A DNA stretch of 5,194 nucleotides from an alpha proteobacterium 3107 (GTDB taxonomy: Bacteria; Pseudomonadota; Alphaproteobacteria; Rhodobacterales; Rhodobacteraceae): contig JPPB01000046.1 in the NCBI GenBank assembly GCA_001483205.1, positions 1 through 5,194 on the forward strand. Reading direction: 5' to 3'. The position numbers and the translations under genes are program-made. The notes under the pieces are model-generated. The model worked only from the letters and a program-made list of their open reading frames with translations, did not search any database and was not told the DNA's origin. Below are positions 1-5,194 of this stretch, in pieces. Numbering within the stretch: position 1 is the first letter of the stretch; each line of letters starts with the position of its first letter.

Positions 1-166
1 CCGCGGATAAGGTCAGTACTGCTGACATATATTATAACATCCAAATAACGCCCCACCGGACCGTTTCCGGGACGGGCCTCACCCCTCAATGGGGTGGGCG
101 GCGCGCGCCCCCTTCACTCTTTCGGCAAAACTGTTACTGTGGCGTAAACCAAAACGGAGACCCCCG
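1..166. other. Non-coding leader region with three inverted repeats
   Basis: No convincing gene lies here. Seen in sequence: GTCAG (12-16) and CTGAC (22-26) form a 5-bp dyad with a 5-nt centre, followed directly by an AT-rich tract (27-48) containing TATAAC (33-38). Next come a CCGGA/TCCGG stem (56-60 with 66-70) and a CACCCC/GGGGTG stem (80-85 with 91-96). None of these stems is followed by a T-run on either strand, so they are not classic intrinsic terminators. The dyad beside AT-rich DNA could be a regulator site and promoter for the gene at 167, or for a gene to the left of the window; direction cannot be decided. A TTCACT (113-118) / TACTGT (135-140) pair with a 16-bp spacer is a weak promoter candidate nearer the gene. 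Confidence 0.4.
156..159 (+). promoter_or_regulatory. Ribosome binding site fixing the start at 167
   Basis: GGAG lies 7 nt before the ATG at 167. The upstream in-frame ATG at 89 has no such site and lies inside the 80-96 inverted repeat, so 167 is the better start. Confidence 0.6.
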
Positions 167-421
167 ATGCTGGCGGATTTCACACTCATCGACGGCATAG
201 GCGTCGTCGGTTCCTTCCTGATCGCGGGGGCCTATTTCGCCGCCACCCGCGGGCGGCTGAACGCCGAAGGCCCCGGCTTCAACCTGATGAACCTGATCGG
301 CGCGCTGTTCATCCTGTGGTCGCTCTGGTATCGGCCCAATGCGGGCGCGATAATGATCGAGGTTCTCTGGTGCCTGATTGCCGCCTCTGCCCTCATCCGC
401 TGGGTGCTGCGGCGCACCTGA
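167..421 (+). CDS. Small three-helix membrane protein, CBU_0592-like
   Basis: This encodes 84 residues, nearly all membrane. Helices are predicted at about 9-27, 40-55 and 60-79, and the C-terminus is basic (RWVLRRT). The pattern N-L-x-N-x-x-G-A-L in helix 2, then S-L-W-Y-x-P-N and I-E-V-L-W in helix 3, matches my memory of the small bacterial CBU_0592-like membrane family, whose function is unknown. The start at 167 is chosen because GGAG lies 7 nt upstream. An in-frame ATG at 89 would add 26 residues that are basic and not membrane-like, with no ribosome site. The gene converges on the TRAP operon, with 27 bases between the two stop codons. Its protein starts right at the first helix and has no cleavable signal peptide, so it probably sits in the inner membrane. 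No link to the transporter is shown beyond proximity. Existence of the gene is fairly sure; the family call is from pattern memory. Confidence 0.75.
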   Translation: MLADFTLIDGIGVVGSFLIAGAYFAATRGRLNAEGPGFNLMNLIGALFILWSLWYRPNAGAIMIEVLWCLIAASALIRWVLRRT

Positions 422-442
422 AGGCCCCCCAAGCCCCCCTGC

Positions 443-469
443 CCCGCCCTAATGCCCGATCAGGGCGGG
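443..469. terminator. GC-rich hairpin between convergent genes
   Basis: CCCGCCCT (443-450) pairs perfectly over 8 bp with AGGGCGGG (462-469) around an 11-nt loop. The left arm covers part of the large TRAP subunit's stop codon (449-451), and the loop and right arm cover its last codons. Being symmetrical, the stem could stop transcripts from both sides of this convergent junction. However, neither strand has a U-tract after it: the plus strand continues with A residues and the minus strand with G-rich sequence. It may therefore act as a 3'-end stabiliser or a Rho-assisted end rather than an intrinsic terminator. Confidence 0.45.
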
Positions 470-2803
470 AAAAACCGTCACGATCTGCGGGAACAGCCAC
501 AGGATCGCCAGCCCCACCACCTGTATCAGCACGAAAGGCGCAACACCCCGGTAGATATGCCCGGTGGTCACGCTTTTCGGCGCAACCCCGCGCAAATAAA
601 ACAGCGCAAAGCCGAAAGGCGGGGTCAGAAAACTGGTTTGCAGGTTCACCGCGACCATAATCGTCACCCATTTCGGGTCCATCGTGCCGCCATAGATCAC
701 CGGGCCGACAATCGGAATGACGATATAGATGATTTCGAGAAAATCGAGCACGAATCCAAGGATGAACAGCACCAGCATCACGATCAGGAACACCGTCAGC
801 TCGTTGTCAAAGCTCTTGAGGAACTGCTGGATGTAATGCTCGCCGCCAAACGAGATCACCACCAGATTGAGAAGCTGAGAGCCGATCAGGATGGTGAACA
901 CCATCGAGGTGACCTTTGCCGTCTCGCGCACCACCGCGCCGAGCACCCCGCCCCTGAACAATATCCACGCCGAATAGAATATGCCGAACAGGGCGAACAG
1001 ATAGGTCGCCTGCGCCACAAGAAAGGCCAGCCGCTCCTCGAACAGCACATTTTCGCGCCCCATCCGCAGGTCAAAATTGAACCCGATCAGGATCATAATA
1101 ACGACCGCAAATGACGCCATGACGATCAGCCTGCCGGGTTTTTCCTCGTCCTTGAGCTTGCGATAGGCCGCCAGCATCAGCGCGCCCCCCGCCCCCAGTG
1201 CCGCCGCCGGAGTCGGGTTGGTGATGCCGCCAAGGATTGACCCCAGAACCGCGATAATCAGAACCAGCGGCGGAAAGACCACCCGCAAGAGCTGATTCTG
1301 CCCCAGACGGTTGACCGCATGATACCCCCCATAGATGACCAGCGCTGTCGGGGTGGCCAGTATCAGGAAACTCATACCGGGCGTGGTCAGCGGCCCGATC
1401 AGCAAAATATCCGCCATCAGCGCCAGCACCACCCCCAGCGCCCCGACCAGCAGAGGGGCCGGATTTGCAGACGGCGAGACCCCCCGCGCCGCTGTCAGGA
1501 TCAGCGCCAAAAGCAGGAACGCCCCCAGGATGCCGGTGCCGACCGGGGCGGCGGCGGCAACCTTTTCCGCCACTGCGTCGTTGATCTCTTCGGCGGTCAG
1601 TTCCCGGGTTTCGGCAATGCCGCCCGCCGCGTCGATCTTTGCCTGTTGGGCCACCGCCGCGTCCCATCGTTCCTGCCCGTGCAGGGCGATCATAGATGCC
1701 TGGCATTTCTCGGGGACTTTGGTGCGCAGATCAGCCGCCGCGCCTGCCTCGGAAAAGCTGCTGACGGTGACATTCTGCGACCCGGCAAGGCCCAGATAGA
1801 CCGCCAGAATCGCCACGCCCACCAGCAGAGCGGGCGCGCCCAGATACCATGTCAGTGCTTCGCCACGGGTCACCGCCTCGCCGGATATACTGCCCCCCCG
1901 CACCGGCGGCGCGGCCCGCGGGCGCAACAGCGCATAGCCGAAGGCATAGAGGGCATACAGCCCGGCCAGCATGATCCCCGGCAGCAGCGCAGACTGAAAC
2001 AACGTGCCGACAGAGACCACCGCTGCCTCTCCCAGATAGGTCAGCGCGTCGGAACATCCGGCCTCTGCCGCGCGCTGTTCCTGCGCCACGGAATAGAGAT
2101 CACCCGCCAGGGTGCCCAGCAGGACGATAACGATTGACGGCGGGATGATCTGGCCAAGCGTGCCCGAGGCCGCGATCACCCCGGTCGCCAGTTCCGGCGA
2201 ATAGTTGCGCCGCAGCATCGTCGGCAGCGACAACAGGCCCATGGTCACCACCGTTGCGCCGACAATCCCGGTAGAGGCGGCCAGAAACGCGCCGACAACA
2301 ACGACAGACACTGCCAGCCCGCCGGGCAACGGGCCAAACACCCGCGCCATGGTCGTCAACAGGTCATTGGCGATTTTGGACCGCTCCAGCGTGATGCCCA
2401 TCATCACGAACATCAGAACCGCCAGCAGGGTCTCGATAGACTGCCCGGCCAGCACCCGCTCATTGATCCGGTTGACGATGAAAGAGATATTGCGGTCCAG
2501 CGCCACCTGCCAGCCCTGTTCAAAGACCGGCACCCCCACCGTCGGCAAATCCGGGTATCGGAAACTCGAAATCGTATCGGGATGGGCACCGGTGGCGATG
2601 ATCGCGCCATAGGCCTCGGATGTAGTGTCGAGCGCCTGATGGGTGAGCATCCCGGCACCGTCAAGCATGGCGATGATGGTGAAGGAAATGACCGCCGCGC
2701 CGCCGATGGCAAAGGCCACCGGAAAACCCGACAGAATGCCGCCGAACAGGCAGACAAAAACGATGATCAGGCTGATCTCAACGCCGTCAAGTCCGAAAAT
2801 CAT
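449..2803 (-). CDS. dctM: TRAP transporter large membrane subunit (DctM family), enlarged
   Basis: This is the transport-domain subunit of a sodium-driven TRAP importer in the inner membrane. It is 784 residues from the ATG at 2803, against about 425-450 for typical DctM. Core motifs are intact: the G-F-P-V-A-F-A-I-G first helix (~26-34), A-F-L-A-A-S-T-G-I-V-G (~172-182), G-Q-I-I-P-P-S (~217-223), F-Q-S-A-L-L-P-G (~269-276), G-G-I-T-N-P-T-P-A-A (~525-534), D-F-L-E-I-I-Y (~687-693) and T-P-P-F-G-F-A-L-F (~727-735). The extra length comes from a hydrophilic stretch at ~50-106, a short one at ~241-260, a long one at ~340-419 after an extra helix, three additional helices at ~423-492, and more membrane sequence at ~559-616. 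Start choice: GTG 2809 is in frame, but the GGGA at 2812-2815 is only 2 nt from it and 8 nt from ATG 2803. The gene begins 18 nt after the small-subunit stop, so the two are probably translationally linked. The symbol is the generic family name. Confidence 0.93.
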   Translation of the reverse strand: MIFGLDGVEISLIIVFVCLFGGILSGFPVAFAIGGAAVISFTIIAMLDGAGMLTHQALDTTSEAYGAIIATGAHPDTISSFRYPDLPTVGVPVFEQGWQVALDRNISFIVNRINERVLAGQSIETLLAVLMFVMMGITLERSKIANDLLTTMARVFGPLPGGLAVSVVVVGAFLAASTGIVGATVVTMGLLSLPTMLRRNYSPELATGVIAASGTLGQIIPPSIVIVLLGTLAGDLYSVAQEQRAAEAGCSDALTYLGEAAVVSVGTLFQSALLPGIMLAGLYALYAFGYALLRPRAAPPVRGGSISGEAVTRGEALTWYLGAPALLVGVAILAVYLGLAGSQNVTVSSFSEAGAAADLRTKVPEKCQASMIALHGQERWDAAVAQQAKIDAAGGIAETRELTAEEINDAVAEKVAAAAPVGTGILGAFLLLALILTAARGVSPSANPAPLLVGALGVVLALMADILLIGPLTTPGMSFLILATPTALVIYGGYHAVNRLGQNQLLRVVFPPLVLIIAVLGSILGGITNPTPAAALGAGGALMLAAYRKLKDEEKPGRLIVMASFAVVIMILIGFNFDLRMGRENVLFEERLAFLVAQATYLFALFGIFYSAWILFRGGVLGAVVRETAKVTSMVFTILIGSQLLNLVVISFGGEHYIQQFLKSFDNELTVFLIVMLVLFILGFVLDFLEIIYIVIPIVGPVIYGGTMDPKWVTIMVAVNLQTSFLTPPFGFALFYLRGVAPKSVTTGHIYRGVAPFVLIQVVGLAILWLFPQIVTVFPALIGH

Positions 2804-2821
2804 CGGCACCGTCCCATAGCG

Positions 2822-3733
2822 TCAATGCGCGCCTTCATAGCTTCCTTCCCCCTCTCCGAGCGTGTCTTTGTCGAGATAGCGGCCCTCGCTTTCCTCGCCC
2901 TCGCGCCATTCCAGAAACGACCGGCAGAAAAACGCAATCGCGTGCAGAAAGACCAGACCGGCAAAGGCGACCAGCAGAACCTTGAACAGGAAATAGGCGT
3001 TGAACCCGTTGGGCGAAAAGCCGATGGTTTCGACATTCCAGCGCAGCGCGCGCGATTTGGTCAACAGCCGGTCCAGCGTGTCAGAGGCCGACGGTTTCGG
3101 CACCACCAGATGCCGCCACAGGAAATACCAGCCATACATCCAGGTCAGCACCGCAGCGGGCATCATAAAGAACAGCGACCCGAACATGTCGATGATCCGT
3201 TTGGTGCGGAAAGAGACGTTGGAATAGATCAGATCAACCCGCACATGGCCGCCCTGAACAAAAGTATACGTCACACAGAGGGACACGATGATGGCGTTGT
3301 AGAGCTTTAACTCTTCCGCCCACCAGCTTACGTCCTTGTTGAAAACCAGTCCGACGCCAAGGGAAATCTCGCTGGCGGCAAAGATGCGCTGGGTGAAGAT
3401 GATAATGATCTGCTGAAACACCATCAGCAGCCCGGCCCAGGCGAAAAGCCGCCCTATCCCGTTTGCCAGCCCCTCAAGGGCGCGCACCACGCCCCACATG
3501 ATCCGGTGACGCCACGCCCCCAGAACGATCACAACCAGAAACGCGGTGAAAACAACAAAGAACAGCTCCATTGAGCCGCCATAATAGATGAACCGCATCA
3601 GCGATTGCTTGTCTTCGGCGGTTCCGTCCCAACTCAGCCAATCCAGCCATGCCGCCGGATGGGTCAGCGCATGGCCCAGATTGTAGAACGCCAAAGCGAT
3701 ATTCTGAAAGAACCAGACGATTCCGTCCAGCAT
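2822..3733 (-). CDS. dctQ: TRAP transporter small membrane subunit (DctQ family), extended
   Basis: This is the small membrane partner of the large TRAP subunit, which in known structures scaffolds the transport domain and helps dock the binding protein. It is 303 residues against about 160-200 for most DctQ proteins. The canonical four-helix core is at the C-terminal two-thirds: helix ~96-117, S-W-W-A-E-E-L-K-L-Y (136-145) leading into helix ~145-160, then G-G-H-V-R-V-D-L-I-Y (161-170), helix ~183-206 and helix ~243-270. The W-x-x-E-E-L and G-H-x-x-V-D patterns are family hallmarks. The first ~90 residues are extra: an amphipathic segment (3-20), a Trp-rich loop and an additional helix (~55-72). 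The tail is acidic (EWREGEESEGRYLDKD). The start is supported by a strong GGAGGAGG at 3742-3749, 8 nt before the ATG. It lies 85 nt after the binding-protein gene and 18 nt before dctM. The symbol is the generic family name. Confidence 0.92.
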   Translation of the reverse strand: MLDGIVWFFQNIALAFYNLGHALTHPAAWLDWLSWDGTAEDKQSLMRFIYYGGSMELFFVVFTAFLVVIVLGAWRHRIMWGVVRALEGLANGIGRLFAWAGLLMVFQQIIIIFTQRIFAASEISLGVGLVFNKDVSWWAEELKLYNAIIVSLCVTYTFVQGGHVRVDLIYSNVSFRTKRIIDMFGSLFFMMPAAVLTWMYGWYFLWRHLVVPKPSASDTLDRLLTKSRALRWNVETIGFSPNGFNAYFLFKVLLVAFAGLVFLHAIAFFCRSFLEWREGEESEGRYLDKDTLGEGEGSYEGAH

Positions 3734-3818
3734 CGACGCTGCCTCCTCCGGTCAACCGGACAGGGACAGGCCCCGCCCGACCGTTTTGGCCGGACGGAAC
3801 CTGCCGCGGCGGTATTCT
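3734..3818 (-). other. Intergenic spacer between dctP and dctQ with imperfect hairpin
   Basis: The 85-nt spacer holds an imperfect stem. CCGACCG (3777-3783) pairs with CGGACGG (3791-3797), with six of seven positions paired and one A-A mismatch, around a 7-nt loop. CCGGT/ACCGG (3748-3752 with 3755-3759) is a second dyad overlapping the edge of the dctQ ribosome site. There is also a tandem GGACAG repeat (3758-3769). Such a spacer stem could protect the 3' end of the binding-protein message and give more binding protein than membrane subunits, as is known for other binding-protein operons; here this is inference. Confidence 0.35.
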
Positions 3819-4898
3819 CTAGCCGAGAACGCGGTCGCGCTGGGCGCGATAGGCCCCGATTGACTGCGTAAGCCAGCCGGAACTGTCACGCATCGAGGCG
3901 ACAAAATTGTCGTAGATCCTCTTGAACAGCTCATCGCCCATGAACTCATCATAGACTTTCTGCGACGCATCCCCCATCGCGTCCCAAACGCTGTCGGGGA
4001 ATTGCAGAACCTGCACGCCCGCCGCCTGCAAGCGTTGCAGCGCTGCACCGTTGTTCATCAGATACTGGCTGAGATTCCAGATATTGGCGTGGCCCGCGCC
4101 GATTTCGATCATTTGCTGCTGTTGCGGGGTCAGCGATTCAAAGACCTCGAGATTGACCGCCAGCGACAGCCCCGCCGCAGGCTCGTGGAAACCGGCGGTG
4201 TAGTAGAATTTGGTGATTTCCTGGAAACCAGCCTTTTCATCCGCCCACGGGCCGATCCACTCGGTGCCGTCAATCGCGCCGGAAGCCAGAGCCTGATACA
4301 CTTCGCCGCCGGGGATGTTCTGCACCGACGCGCCCATATGCCCCAGCGCCTTGCCGCCCAGACCCGGCATCCGGAATTTCAGGCCGTTGAAGTCTTCCGG
4401 CCCCTTGATTTCCTTGCGGAACCAGCCGCCCGCCTGGGTGCCGGTATTCCCGGCAAGGAAGGATTTCAGCCCGAAGATTTCACCCAGTTCATGGTGCAGG
4501 CCGATACCGCCGCCATGATAATACCAGTTGTTGAGCTCGGTCGCGGTCATGCCGAAGGGCACCCCGGTGAAGAATGCGAACCCCGGATGCTGGTTGATGA
4601 AGTAGTAGTCGGCGGCGTGATACATGTCTGCCTGACCGGCGGTCACGGCGTCGAACACCTCAAACGCGCCCACAAGCTCGCCCGCCGCCTTGACATCAAT
4701 CGTCAGGCTGCCGTCCGACATGGCGTTGATGTTGTCGGCGGTCCGTTGTGCGGCGTCAAACACGCCTGCAAGCCCCCGGCCCCAACTTGTGACCATGGTG
4801 AGCGTTCGTTTGCCTTGGGCATATGCCGGTGCCGCCAGCGTGGTTGCGGCGGCAGTCCCGCCCAAGGCCGATGTTTTCAGAAAGGAACGACGATCCAT
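3819..4898 (-). CDS. dctP: TRAP transporter substrate-binding protein, TakP-like (DctP family)
   Basis: This periplasmic receptor, 359 residues, delivers ligand to the QM complex. The N-terminus M-D-R-R-S-F-L-K is a twin-arginine signal, followed by an Ala-rich hydrophobic stretch and a likely cleavage after A-Y-A (residue 27). The mature part matches the 2-oxoacid/lactate branch of DctP proteins (R. sphaeroides TakP): Y-Y-H-G-G-G-I (126-132), G-N-T-G-T-Q-A-G-G-W-F-R-K-E-I (150-164), G-L-K-F-R-M-P-G (172-179), D-G-T-E-W-I-G-P (210-217) and D-E-K-A-G-F (220-225). From memory of TakP, the equivalents of Gln155, Arg176, Glu213 and Trp214 lie in the ligand and sodium site. A long helical C-terminus (~300-355) resembles the TakP dimerisation region. 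Start at 4898: GGGAGGT (4908-4914) lies 9 nt upstream and the Tat motif begins at once; the in-frame ATG at 4964 would bury the signal. Substrate is inferred to be a small 2-oxo or 2-hydroxy acid, not proven. The symbol is the generic family name. Confidence 0.93.
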   Translation of the reverse strand: MDRRSFLKTSALGGTAAATTLAAPAYAQGKRTLTMVTSWGRGLAGVFDAAQRTADNINAMSDGSLTIDVKAAGELVGAFEVFDAVTAGQADMYHAADYYFINQHPGFAFFTGVPFGMTATELNNWYYHGGGIGLHHELGEIFGLKSFLAGNTGTQAGGWFRKEIKGPEDFNGLKFRMPGLGGKALGHMGASVQNIPGGEVYQALASGAIDGTEWIGPWADEKAGFQEITKFYYTAGFHEPAAGLSLAVNLEVFESLTPQQQQMIEIGAGHANIWNLSQYLMNNGAALQRLQAAGVQVLQFPDSVWDAMGDASQKVYDEFMGDELFKRIYDNFVASMRDSSGWLTQSIGAYRAQRDRVLG

Positions 4899-4907
4899 TT
4901 CTCTGTT

Positions 4908-4914
4908 ACCTCCC
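4908..4914 (-). promoter_or_regulatory. Ribosome binding site fixing the dctP start
   Basis: On the minus strand GGGAGGT lies 9 nt before the ATG at 4898, a near-ideal site. It decides against the upstream in-frame ATG at 4964. Confidence 0.75.
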
Positions 4915-4923
4915 AAGAGATTC

Positions 4924-4945
4924 GTCGGCTTTGTGGTGTGCCGAC
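4924..4945 (-). promoter_or_regulatory. Leader hairpin just upstream of the dctP ribosome site
   Basis: GTCGGC (4924-4929) and GCCGAC (4940-4945) form a 6-bp perfect inverted repeat with a 10-nt loop, ending 9 nt before the ribosome site. In the mRNA it would fold in the 5' leader without covering the ribosome site, so a role in message stability or as a DNA operator are both open. Length and stability are modest and it may be chance. Confidence 0.3.
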
Positions 4946-4973
4946 ATGAGTGATGCCCAGACACTAACGGGAC

Positions 4974-4984
4974 TTGCGCCGCAA
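4974..4984. promoter_or_regulatory. Candidate operator dyad upstream of dctP
   Basis: TTGCG (4974-4978) and CGCAA (4980-4984) form a perfect 5+1+5 dyad in the leader of dctP, 75-85 nt before the start codon. It falls about 25-40 bases downstream of a -10-like box (5010-5015), where a bound repressor would block transcription. The TTGCG/CGCAA arms resemble sites of several repressor families (LacI- and GntR-type sites often share such arms), but no regulator gene is in the window and the family cannot be assigned. Confidence 0.35.
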
Positions 4985-5009
4985 ATAAACACCTGAATGC
5001 CGGAAAGAG

Positions 5010-5015
5010 TGTATA
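5010..5015 (-). promoter_or_regulatory. Possible -10 element for the TRAP operon
   Basis: Minus-strand TATACA (5015 down to 5010) matches the sigma-70 -10 consensus at four of six positions, within an AT-richer patch of the 161-nt gap. The hexamer 17 bases upstream (5033-5038, minus AAAAAC) is a poor -35, so a transcription start near 5003 is only tentative. Readthrough from the dehydrogenase gene upstream, on the same strand, is an alternative source of transcript. Confidence 0.25.
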
Positions 5016-5017
5016 AT

Positions 5018-5053
5018 GGCGGAAAAGGGGCAGTTTTTGAGCGCTCTTCCGCC
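5018..5053. repeat. Inverted repeat with internal palindrome after the dehydrogenase gene
   Basis: GGCGGAA (5018-5024) and TTCCGCC (5047-5053) are a 7-bp perfect inverted repeat around 22 nt, and inside it GAGCGCTC (5039-5046) is a perfect palindrome. It begins 6 nt after the dehydrogenase stop codon in transcript order, so it could mark that message's 3' end, but the sequence that follows on the minus strand (ATTATACAC) is not a U-tract. Confidence 0.35.
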
Positions 5054-5059
5054 CGCCGA

Positions 5060-5194
5060 TCAGAAATCTTCCGGTGCCAGCGCCATCACCGGCCCCGCGC
5101 CGGATTCGATCCGGGCAAGGTGCATGGCCGTCGCCGGCAACTGACGGGCCATATAGAACCGCGCGGTGGCCAGTTTTGCCTCGTAAAATGCGGT
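5060..5194 (-). CDS. Acyl-CoA dehydrogenase, C-terminal end (partial)
   Basis: The frame is open from the window edge to a TGA at 5060-5062 and gives the last 44 residues of a larger protein. The end reads [14 protein letters not shown], then H-L-A-R-I-E-S-G-A and a final V-M-A-L-A-P-E-D-F. This matches the closing helix and tail of the long (about 590-residue) acyl-CoA dehydrogenases with an extra C-terminal domain, the group that includes the DMSP-pathway enzyme DmdC and many proteobacterial paralogues. These flavoproteins oxidise an acyl-CoA to the 2-enoyl-CoA in the cytoplasm. The active site and start are outside the window, so substrate and exact paralogue cannot be called and no symbol is given. 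It is co-directional with the TRAP operon, 161 nt upstream of dctP. Confidence 0.82.
   Translation of the reverse strand, partial: TAFYEAKLATARFYMARQLPATAMHLARIESGAGPVMALAPEDF

Noticed and set aside
89..166. Upstream ATG at 89 as start of the small membrane gene
   Set aside because: No ribosome site, lies within an inverted repeat, and the added 26 residues look non-native, whereas GGAG fits the ATG at 167.
452..1114. Plus-strand open frame (220 residues) rich in His, Gln and Asp
   Set aside because: Metal-binding-looking composition is an artefact of reading the complement of hydrophobic codons; it is antisense to the conserved C-terminal half of dctM.
1319..2137. Plus-strand open frame (272 residues) opposite dctM
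   Set aside because: Antisense to conserved TRAP membrane sequence; its composition (many Arg, Gln, His, Gly) is that of a reverse-strand shadow and it shows no domain.
2804..2809. GTG at 2809 as start of the large subunit
   Set aside because: The only nearby GGGA is 2 nt from it, too close; the ATG at 2803 has 8 nt spacing. It adds only two residues, so it is not strongly excluded.
2582..3310. Plus-strand open frame spanning the dctQ-dctM junction
   Set aside because: It overlaps two well-supported genes on the other strand and has no family signature.
4002..4949. Long plus-strand open frame (315 residues) opposite dctP
   Set aside because: It lies wholly antisense to a clear Tat-exported binding protein, is rich in Arg, Gln and His with no recognisable motif, and is the kind of open frame expected opposite GC-rich coding DNA.
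4899..4964. Upstream ATG at 4964 as start of the binding protein
   Set aside because: It would place 22 polar residues before a Tat signal and would put the strong GGGAGGT inside the coding region.
4976..4997. Sigma-54 promoter upstream of dctP (minus strand GG...GC)
   Set aside because: The GG and GC doublets are 9 rather than 10 bases apart and the surrounding consensus is poor.
5018..5053. Intrinsic terminator for the acyl-CoA dehydrogenase gene
   Set aside because: The 7-bp stem has a 22-nt loop and no U-tract after it on the minus strand, so it is recorded only as an inverted repeat.
1..5194. Mobile element, CRISPR array, tRNA or toxin-antitoxin pair
   Set aside because: No transposase, no regularly spaced repeats, no tRNA-like fold and no paired small genes were seen; composition appears even across the window.

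Overview
The window looks like an ordinary chromosomal stretch from a GC-rich alphaproteobacterium, most likely a Rhodobacteraceae (roseobacter/Rhodobacter-type) organism. That inference rests on the high GC content, the GC-ending codons and the resemblance of the binding protein to the Rhodobacter sphaeroides 2-oxoacid-binding protein TakP. I see no mobile element, CRISPR array, tRNA or rRNA.

Layout from left to right. Positions 1-166 are non-coding and hold a short dyad beside an AT-rich tract and two GC-rich inverted repeats. Positions 167-421 (+) encode an 84-residue, three-helix membrane protein resembling the small CBU_0592-like family. It converges on a minus-strand operon, with an 8-bp perfect stem at 443-469 spanning the operon's last stop codon. 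Reading right to left, the operon is a complete tripartite TRAP transporter: a Tat-exported substrate-binding protein (3819-4898), the small membrane subunit (2822-3733) and the large membrane subunit (449-2803). The last 135 bases (5060-5194) are the C-terminal end of an acyl-CoA dehydrogenase on the same minus strand.

The three TRAP genes should work together. The periplasmic protein captures a small organic acid, and the QM membrane complex moves it inward with sodium. The binding protein keeps the residues expected of the 2-oxoacid/lactate branch of DctP proteins (Gln155, Arg176, Glu213, Trp214), so a monocarboxylic 2-oxo or 2-hydroxy acid is the best guess; the true substrate cannot be read from sequence. 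The membrane subunits are unusual in size: the large one is about 784 residues against a usual 425-450, and the small one 303 against a usual 160-200. The extra sequence is hydrophilic loops plus added membrane helices. Two of the large subunit's three cysteines sit in two separate inserted loops.

I found no convincing undescribed system. The best leads are the enlarged QM pair and a perfect 11-bp dyad (TTGCGcCGCAA) between a weak -10-like box and the binding-protein gene.
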